DNA of 23,017 nucleotides. Origin: Haplomitrium mnioides. Lineage: Eukaryota > Marchantiophyta > Haplomitriopsida > Calobryales. The translations under genes and the position numbers were made by a program. Positions within the stretch are counted from its first letter, which is position 1. Each line of letters starts with the position of its first letter. The stretch is from the NCBI GenBank assembly GCA_049999725.1, contig JBNGIS010023084.1, forward strand, positions 1-23,017. The letters are read 5' to 3'. The notes beneath the pieces were generated by a model, which saw only the letters and a list, made by a program, of their open reading frames with translations, was not told where the DNA came from and ran no database searches. Of the stretch, positions 18,217-23,017 are shown piece by piece.

Positions 18217-19035
18217 ATGATGGGAGTTTTTAAAAGCAAGAAGACGTTAGAGTTTCAAGATTCATCTTCACAAAAAAGTGTTACTTTTGACAAGCAAGTT
18301 GACATTTGTTCAAATGTCAATTATTTGGAGGTAAGCGACGGAGTACCAAAAGCGTCAAGTGTGATGGCAAGTATATTGGGGAAAAAGATGACTTCTATTG
18401 AATCAGATAGCTCCGCCCAAAAAGATCGAGAAGGTGAACTCCATGCATGCATAGAATTAAGGGCTCAACCCTATGCGTGCATAAGGTCAATGAGTGAATC
18501 CAATACATGCATAGGATTAACGACTGAACAACTTGTGCTCAAAGGATCAAAGAAGGAACTCAATGCTTGCAGAGAATTAAAGAAAAAATCTTCATCTAGC
18601 ATAAGATCTTTATTGCCCTTCAAGCGATCGAAGTTGAATCTTTCTTTTGAGTATTCTAAAATATCAGAAAAAAAATGTTCAACACAAAAATTCCAGATGG
18701 TTATAGTTATTTCTTCGTCCACATCTAAGAGAGACTTCGATATTCATGATCAAAGTGTGTTTGTTCAGAACACAAAAAACATATGCCTCCACATCTTGGT
18801 GCATTTTAGGCCAGTAATAAACCCTTTGAAGATGGTCCAATGTCTTCTCGATTCCAACATGTCCACCAATAGCAGAGTCATGTGCTTCATGCAAAACTTC
18901 AGAGCGAAGCGTAATATTATTAGGGACCCATACCTTATTTTGGAAGAAAATCAAACCTCGCACCATTTTTACCAACTTCTTTTGTTGTGCAGCAATTATC
19001 TCTTCATCTTCCTTGACTGCAGCCAACATTTTTGA
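18217..19035 (+). CDS. Divergent ORF of unknown function with 10-residue repeats, cut by gypsy-2
   Basis: The open frame starts [20 protein letters not shown]; its native part runs to about 18777 (187 codons) and then reads antisense through gypsy-2 integrase to a stop at 19035. From about residue 72 it contains roughly five 10-residue units of the form (E/Q)-L-x-A-C-I-E-L-x-x ([50 protein letters not shown]), encoded by 30-bp repeats around ATGCRTGCATA. It is Ser/Lys-rich, with no membrane segment or known domain that I recognise. It is oriented away from the copy C gene and shares its promoter region, so it may be a second gene of the same element. The complete native 3' end is not in the window. 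Alternatively it is a satellite-derived open frame; codon-level evidence is lacking. Confidence 0.4.
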   Translation: MMGVFKSKKTLEFQDSSSQKSVTFDKQVDICSNVNYLEVSDGVPKASSVMASILGKKMTSIESDSSAQKDREGELHACIELRAQPYACIRSMSESNTCIGLTTEQLVLKGSKKELNACRELKKKSSSSIRSLLPFKRSKLNLSFEYSKISEKKCSTQKFQMVIVISSSTSKRDFDIHDQSVFVQNTKNICLHILVHFRPVINPLKMVQCLLDSNMSTNSRVMCFMQNFRAKRNIIRDPYLILEENQTSHHFYQLLLLCSNYLFIFLDCSQHF

Positions 19036-21054
19036 CCACCATGTAGGATGTATGGCAACTTCTGACAAGATGTTGAGTTGAGGCATATGAGTCAAAGCAT
19101 CTGCAATTTGTCGTTTTCCTTCCACATACACTATCTTCATATGAAAGCGCTGTCGCCACTCCGCCCATCGAATTTGCCTTTTGGAAAGCTCTTTTTGCGT
19201 TTCGAGATAGAGTAGAGGTTTATGATCAGTCTCAACAATAAACTCCTTGTCACCCAGATAATGCTTCCAATGCTTGGTGGATAACACGATTGCGAGCTCC
19301 TCCCGCTCCGTGGTATGATAATTTTGCTCCGTGTCACTTAACTTTCTAGAGAAGAAAGCAATAGGATGCCAACCATCCTCCCATTCTTGTTGCAAAACCC
19401 CGCCTATAGCTTTTCCCGATGCATCAACTGAAAGTTTTATTGGTCGTTTAGAGTCATACCATTTGAGAATAGGAGCATGAAGAAGTGATTTCTTCAATGC
19501 TTGAAATGCCAATTCTTCTGCGGCTCCCCACGTCCATGTCTGATTTTTCTTGAGTAAATTGGTCAATGGTTCTCCTATTTGTGCAAAGCCTTTCACAAAT
19601 CGACGATAAAACCCAGTTAGCCCCAAAAATCCTCGTAGTTGTGTTTGATCACTAGGAGCTTCCCATTTTTGAATGGCCTCCACTTTCTCATCCATGACCT
19701 GAATTCCTGCTGCACTTACTCGATGACCCAAGTAATCAACCTCTCTTTTGCCAATTTCACATTTTGACATTTTAACATATAGCTTGTGGTCCCGAAGTAC
19801 CTTCAATACTGTTCGAAGGTGTTGTTGATGCTCATGAAGATTTTTGCTGTAAATAAGAATGTCATCCAAGAAAACAATAACGAACTTATCTAGATAAGAT
19901 CGAAAAATATCATTCATTAAGCCCATAAAAGTTGCAGGAGCATTAGTTAATCCAAATGGCATAACCAGATATTCAAAATGTCCATATCGACTTCGAAATG
20001 CTGTCTTTTGCACGTCACCTTCCGCAATTCGGATTTGGTTGTATCCACTTCGTAAATCCAACTTGGTAAAGTAGTTTGCTCCTTGAAGTTGATCAAATAA
20101 ATCGTCCATTCTTGGTAATGGATATTTATTTTTCACTGTTTGTTGGTTGAGGGCCCTGTAATCGATACACATCCTCATACTCCCGTCTTTCTTTTTCACG
20201 AATAACACTGGTGCACCATAAGGAGAGATGCTTGGCTGAATAAATCCTTTCTCCAATAGTTCAGTGATTTGAGTTTTGCATTCTTCCAATTCATGAGGAG
20301 GCAAACGATATGGTGCCTTGCACGGTGGAGTACTTCCTGGAACTACCTCAATCTTATGATCGATAGATCGCTTAGGCGGCAAACCTGGAGGTAAATCGTT
20401 GGGAAAAACATCATAAAATTCTTTCACAACCCCTTGAAGTTCATGTGGGACTTTGTGCTTGGAGTCCTCCTTATCACTTTCAACCTCACGTATGAGTCCC
20501 AAAAATACCGCATCTTGTCTTTTTATTGATTTTGCTTCAATCACATATAGAGGTGGTTTCCTTGAATAAGGTCGTACACGATCTCCCAAAATCTTCCATT
20601 GAGGTGTTAAGAGGCTCTTCTTTCGCCAGTCCACTTGCGGGTTATGTCTTCTTAGCCACTTCATTCCCAAAATAGCATCATATCTCGCTAATGTTGTGAT
20701 CTTCCATTCAAGCTCTTCTTGATAGTTGCCCATATGTAAAGATATACTTTCAGACAATCTTCCAATTGGCTCACTTTGTCCGTTTGCCATTTCAACTACC
20801 TCGTTTTCTTCTTCCTCAAGGGGTAGCTTCAGCTTTAGTGCCATTGCTCGTGATAAATAATTTTCTTCTGCTCCAGAATCCACCAAAACCTTTATTGGGA
20901 ATCCTTCCATCCATCCATCAATTACAATAAGTCCTCCATTTTTTTGTTTTTCTACGTGACATATTCGTCTTTGTCGACTTTTCCCCTCGCCTTTCTTCTT
21001 CATCCCAGCAAAATCACGAGGTCTTTTCACTGGTGCCCATCGTTTCCCTGACAT
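18679..21054 (-). CDS. pol: gypsy-2 pol: protease, reverse transcriptase, RNase H, truncated integrase
   Basis: A 791-codon frame. Protease: [13 protein letters not shown] (catalytic Asp59) and [10 protein letters not shown] near 125. [22 protein letters not shown] near 279-298, [13 protein letters not shown] near 331, [13 protein letters not shown] near 365, and the catalytic FLDD at 395-398. RNase H: LSVDASG near 541 (Asp544), TEREELAIV near 582, VETDHKPL near 607, and IADALTHMP near 650, where the family usually has DALSR. Integrase: [17 protein letters not shown] and [13 protein letters not shown] up to residue 759, then foreign sequence (from 18777 down) to the stop at 18679. The zinc-binding Cys pair and the catalytic D,D,E triad are missing, so the copy cannot integrate by itself. 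The frame overlaps gag by 28 nt in the -1 frame. The ATG at 21054 need not be used: a slippery site lies six nt after it. Confidence 0.95.
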   Translation of the reverse strand: MSGKRWAPVKRPRDFAGMKKKGEGKSRQRRICHVEKQKNGGLIVIDGWMEGFPIKVLVDSGAEENYLSRAMALKLKLPLEEEENEVVEMANGQSEPIGRLSESISLHMGNYQEELEWKITTLARYDAILGMKWLRRHNPQVDWRKKSLLTPQWKILGDRVRPYSRKPPLYVIEAKSIKRQDAVFLGLIREVESDKEDSKHKVPHELQGVVKEFYDVFPNDLPPGLPPKRSIDHKIEVVPGSTPPCKAPYRLPPHELEECKTQITELLEKGFIQPSISPYGAPVLFVKKKDGSMRMCIDYRALNQQTVKNKYPLPRMDDLFDQLQGANYFTKLDLRSGYNQIRIAEGDVQKTAFRSRYGHFEYLVMPFGLTNAPATFMGLMNDIFRSYLDKFVIVFLDDILIYSKNLHEHQQHLRTVLKVLRDHKLYVKMSKCEIGKREVDYLGHRVSAAGIQVMDEKVEAIQKWEAPSDQTQLRGFLGLTGFYRRFVKGFAQIGEPLTNLLKKNQTWTWGAAEELAFQALKKSLLHAPILKWYDSKRPIKLSVDASGKAIGGVLQQEWEDGWHPIAFFSRKLSDTEQNYHTTEREELAIVLSTKHWKHYLGDKEFIVETDHKPLLYLETQKELSKRQIRWAEWRQRFHMKIVYVEGKRQIADALTHMPQLNILSEVAIHPTWWSKMLAAVKEDEEIIAAQQKKLVKMVRGLIFFQNKVWVPNNITLRSEVLHEAHDSAIGGHVGIEKTLDHLQRVYYWPKMHQDVEAYVFCVLNKHTLIMNIEVSLRCGRRNNYNHLEFLC

Positions 21055-21995
21055 TCTTGGTCTCCTTCATTGTTGACATTGTGAAGAGGTCGTCGAAACA
21101 CTCGCCCTTGATTGCATCGTATCGCTCTGCAATTTGGTGCAATGTGTCCTATTCGGCCACAATTGTAGCATGTTCGAATTTCTCGCCTTTCTTCCATCCT
21201 CCTATCCGTAGCAATATGTGGCCCTCCTTGTTGGTGATTTGGGCGATTGAAGTCTCTTCTTCTTATGTTTCCCAACTCCATAGGTGTGGGGCCATAATTC
21301 CCTCCTGTTTGCACAATTCCGAGTGTTCCTTCAATTCTCTGTGCAAATGATATGGCTTCATTAACATCTTTGGGGTTGCGCATCATGACTTCCCCTCGAA
21401 TCTTTCTCTTCAATCCTTGTAGAAACTTGTCAAGGGCCTCGGCTGAACTCATATCTTCGATTTGAACTTGTAGGCTTCGAAATTCTTCAATATACCTTGC
21501 AACGCTTCCTTGTTGCTCTAACTCCCAAAGCTTGGTTCTTGCAGTTAGAATAGAGTCTACGGCTTTGAAGTTTTGTAGTAAACCTTCTTTTAGAGCGCTC
21601 CACAACAATTGTTCTCCTCGTGCATTTTTCTGCCACTCCCATCCTTGTAGCCAAATGGATGCATGCTCAGTTAAAAATGACCTTGCAAATAATCCTTTCT
21701 CCAAATCTGAAGCATGCGGATAGTATGACATATGAACCTCCATTCGATAAACCCACCCTTCTACAACACCAACCATGCGACTTCCTCCATAAGGCTCTAC
21801 TTTACACGACTTGCTCATCTTCTGTAGCAATGTTTCTCGACTTCCTTCTCCATTTTCTTGTTGTAGTCGCATTTTCACCATTTCTCCCATCAACATGTTT
21901 GTTTGTTGTTGACTTGCTATGAGAGCTGCTTGAAGCTCTTCCAACTTTGCCATCATCCAAGCTCCTCCTTCCAGATTACTAGAGTTCGCCTCCAT
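21027..21995 (-). CDS. gag: gypsy-2 gag (capsid and nucleocapsid)
   Basis: A 322-residue intact frame starting [11 protein letters not shown]. The N-terminal part is helical ([16 protein letters not shown]). The capsid region of about residues 70-235 follows the plant gypsy pattern ([49 protein letters not shown]). A single CCHC zinc knuckle, [14 protein letters not shown], occupies residues 276-289 and would bind the genomic RNA during packaging. It ends 28 nt inside pol. The start is the first Met after an in-frame stop and matches the start of the capsid module. Confidence 0.95.
   Translation of the reverse strand: MEANSSNLEGGAWMMAKLEELQAALIASQQQTNMLMGEMVKMRLQQENGEGSRETLLQKMSKSCKVEPYGGSRMVGVVEGWVYRMEVHMSYYPHASDLEKGLFARSFLTEHASIWLQGWEWQKNARGEQLLWSALKEGLLQNFKAVDSILTARTKLWELEQQGSVARYIEEFRSLQVQIEDMSSAEALDKFLQGLKRKIRGEVMMRNPKDVNEAISFAQRIEGTLGIVQTGGNYGPTPMELGNIRRRDFNRPNHQQGGPHIATDRRMEERREIRTCYNCGRIGHIAPNCRAIRCNQGRVFRRPLHNVNNEGDQECQGNDGHQ
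21042..21048 (-). promoter_or_regulatory. -1 ribosomal frameshift heptamer GGGAAAC in the gag-pol overlap
   Basis: In the gag frame the sequence reads CAG GGA AAC, that is, X XXY YYZ with G GGA AAC. Slipping back one base gives GGG AAA, which is exactly the pol frame (SGKRW). GGGAAAC is an established slippery site in some retroviruses. It lies within the 28-nt overlap, 12 nt before the gag stop. I could not identify a convincing downstream stem or pseudoknot by eye. Confidence 0.7.
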
Positions 21996-22027
21996 GGTTT
22001 TCCTGTCACAACTTAGCTACGAGTGAC

Positions 22028-22228
22028 TTATACAAAAACAAATATATACACATTCCAGTTATGTAGAATAGGTAAAATAAAAGGTTTAGTTGAGGCTAAC
22101 ACAGAGTCACAAAACCTCTCTCCAAACTTACGAACAAGAAAATCTCGTTGTGTTTGTTTGGGCGTTACTCGAATAGAAATATGACACTTGGAGTTGAACT
22201 CATCTAGAGGAGTTTGGTTCAAATCCAT
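22028..22228 (-). CDS. Leader ORF 2 of gypsy-2 (66 aa), function unknown
   Basis: Begins MDLNQTPLDEFNSKCHISIR and ends 33 nt before the gag ATG. It shares a pattern with the ORF just upstream (22236-22451): IRV, then FLV..FG..F...V..S..P-ILP. Both start with MD and both end with an aromatic/Val-rich hydrophobic tail. Two related short frames in tandem, separated by 7 nt, are unlikely to stay open by chance in such AT-rich DNA, but no coding test was possible. It matches no domain I know. Alternatives are leader sequence duplicated for RNA structural reasons or a captured, duplicated exon. Confidence 0.45.
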   Translation of the reverse strand: MDLNQTPLDEFNSKCHISIRVTPKQTQRDFLVRKFGERFCDSVLASTKPFILPILHNWNVYIFVFV

Positions 22229-22235
22229 TTTCTAT

Positions 22236-22451
22236 CTACCATAAAACATAAATAAAACACTCCCACGTAACACCATAATTTACTACGGGTAAGATAACGG
22301 GCTCTCTTGATTCCATTACAAAAACCATAAAATCATCTCCAAAGTTATACACTAAAAATTGACGAAAGAAATGTTTGTCAATATTAAACACACGAATATT
22401 AAAGAGATTCAATAGAGGAATTCTAGGAGGTACAAATTCTCCTCTATCCAT
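22236..22451 (-). CDS. Leader ORF 1 of gypsy-2 (71 aa), paralogous to leader ORF 2
   Basis: Begins MDRGEFVPPRIPLLNLFNIR and contains QFLVYNFGDDF and PVILPVVNYG, aligned with DFLVRKFGERF and PFILPILHNW in the next ORF. It lies between the PBS and gag, a place where most plant gypsy elements have only untranslated leader. It starts about 190 nt after the PBS. Function unknown; see leader ORF 2 for alternatives. Confidence 0.45.
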   Translation of the reverse strand: MDRGEFVPPRIPLLNLFNIRVFNIDKHFFRQFLVYNFGDDFMVFVMESREPVILPVVNYGVTWECFIYVLW

Positions 22452-22491
22452 TAGTTATCATAGCATCAAGTCAAACTTCTTATCTTCATTC

Positions 22492-22521
22492 ATAAAGGAT
22501 GGGATATCCGCTATCCTTTAT
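22492..22521 (-). other. Hairpin in the gypsy-2 leader
   Basis: ATAAAGGAT (22492-22500) pairs perfectly with ATCCTTTAT (22513-22521) around a 12-base loop that is mostly the 8-bp palindrome GGATATCC. It lies about 120 nt after the PBS, where retroelement dimerisation or packaging structures are often found; that role is inferred only. Confidence 0.4.
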
Positions 22522-22642
22522 TCACGAAAACTTGAAAGTTCAACTCTCTTGGAGTTCATACAAAGTGGAGATTCCACTACTCCAAGAGGTCTTTAGTGCT
22601 TCTCCAAAGAGGGGTAATCCACACTTCTTTAGAGAAGACCAA

Positions 22643-22654
22643 GCTCTGATACCA
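22643..22654 (-). other. Primer binding site, initiator Met-tRNA (gypsy-2)
   Basis: TGGTATCAGAGC on the minus strand, two bases after the LTR end (...TTACA, complement of TGTAA at 22657). It is the same primer type as gypsy-1. Confidence 0.93.
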
Positions 22655-22773
22655 TTTGTAACACTACACACATACATCACACACCAAAATTAGCACAAAC
22701 ACATACAAGAGTAGCGCATAAAGGACTTCAACAACCCACAAGGTAAGAGATGCCCAACAAGGCACTCTCCCTT

Positions 22774-22782
22774 CTTTATATA
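22774..22782 (-). promoter_or_regulatory. TATA box of the gypsy-2 LTR
   Basis: TATATAAAG on the minus strand. Transcription would start near 22745-22750. Three CCAAT-type boxes (ATTGG on the plus strand at 22834, 22850 and 22879) lie 50-105 bp upstream. Confidence 0.7.
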
Positions 22783-22846
22783 CTAACTTAGAAGTACTTT
22801 GCTTACATAGGTGGCGAAACCCCATTGGTTCCTTTTCTATCCTCCT

Positions 22847-22896
22847 CTAATTGGACCACCCTTTTTCCTCTTTCATTGATTGGACCACCCTTTACT
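22847..22896 (-). repeat. ~29-bp direct repeat with CCAAT boxes in gypsy-2 U3
   Basis: Two copies of ATTGGACCACCCTTT, beginning at 22850 and 22879, each supplying a CCAAT box on the element strand. Confidence 0.75.
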
Positions 22897-22908
22897 TTTA
22901 TTCTCCTT

Positions 22909-23017
22909 CTGCCACGTGTCCTTATCTTAGAACCTTCCATTTCTCTTTAGTTCTTCTTCTGCCACGTGTCCTTATCTTAGAACCTTCTATTTGCTTTAAT
23001 CCTCCGCTTGCCACGTG
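22909..23017 (-). promoter_or_regulatory. Tandem ~50-bp U3 repeats each containing a G-box
   Basis: The palindrome CACGTG occurs at 22913-22918, 22963-22968 and 23012-23017, spaced 50 and 49 bp apart, in units sharing GCCACGTGTCC and TTATCTTAGAACCTTC. CACGTG is the G-box bound by plant bZIP and bHLH factors (light, ABA and stress responses). The array continues off the window. It likely acts as the enhancer of this LTR. Confidence 0.75.

Larger units (their letters stand above)
18778..23017 (-). mobile_element. Ty3/gypsy retrotransposon 2, young but missing its 3' half
   Basis: Reads on the minus strand from a partial 5' LTR (23017-22657, continuing off the window) through the PBS (22654-22643), a 647-nt leader, gag (21995-21027) and pol (21054 on: protease, RT, RNase H, start of integrase). 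Homology stops abruptly at 18778, inside the integrase zinc-binding domain. The integrase core, any chromodomain and the 3' LTR are absent. The absence of stops through about 3.2 kb shows that it is far younger than gypsy-1. The two are different lineages, to judge by their divergent gag and RT residues. Confidence 0.93.
22657..23017 (-). repeat. 5' LTR of gypsy-2 (partial, runs off the window)
   Basis: Its 3' end is marked by TGTAACAC on the plus strand at 22657 (ACA on the element strand), next to the PBS. R/U5 covers about 22657-22750. The TATA box is at 22774-22782, and the rest is U3 with CCAAT-type boxes and G-box repeats. The LTR's TG start lies beyond 23017. No second LTR is present in the window. 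Confidence 0.85.

Noticed and set aside
21620-21922. 100-codon plus-strand frame over gag
   Set aside because: Antisense shadow of the intact gag frame.

Overview
This AT-rich window looks like plant nuclear DNA. It has two Ty3/gypsy retrotransposon copies primed by the initiator-Met tRNA (PBS TGGTATCAGAGC), GT-AG introns, TATA-type promoters and nested repeats. I cannot name the species. I see no intact ordinary host gene, rRNA, tRNA or CRISPR array. There is a 100-base assembly gap at 307-406.

The unusual content is a repeat family present in three copies on the minus strand: A (about 1836-5051, 5' part lost), B (about 7433-12250) and C (about 13266-18000). Each copy carries a decayed multi-exon gene. 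The protein, pieced together from the three copies, has these parts in order: a short N-terminal exon; a Lys/Pro-rich linker; a region resembling a ParB/sulfiredoxin fold (...EIAR-x-NHSAIAR...); a conserved helical region ending in a four-helix-like SWEEAREE segment; and a beta-class amino DNA methyltransferase (N4-cytosine/N6-adenine type). The methyltransferase shows a DIPY version of motif IV followed by a DLCSGSG motif I. ParB-like plus N4/N6 methyltransferase proteins are familiar from phages and bacterial mobile elements; a spliced, repeated version in a plant-like genome is the best candidate here for an undescribed system. All three copies have stops or frameshifts and are called pseudogenes.

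Introns 1 and 2 and the 3' flank of the family are filled with minisatellites built on palindromes such as CATGCGCGCATG, with a period of about 24 bp in introns and about 25-37 bp in the 3' flank. A related repeat is translated in a divergent plus-strand ORF next to copy C (18217-18777). The 3' end of every copy begins with a common sequence (AACARCCGCTAC...), and an inverted copy of that terminus lies at 857-1109.

Layout: 1-855, GC-richer block with the N gap, possibly the end of an LTR; 857-1109, inverted terminal fragment; 1110-1835, spacer with a 40-bp tandem duplication; 1836-5051, copy A; 5052-7432, degenerate gypsy-1 (+) inserted in copy A and cut off by copy B; 7433-12250, copy B; 12250-13265, AT-rich spacer; 13266-18000, copy C; 18040-18777, divergent ORF and its promoter; 18778-23017, gypsy-2 (-), much younger, with intact gag, protease, RT and RNase H, integrase truncated at 18778, a canonical -1 frameshift heptamer, two related leader ORFs, and a U3 with G-box repeats.
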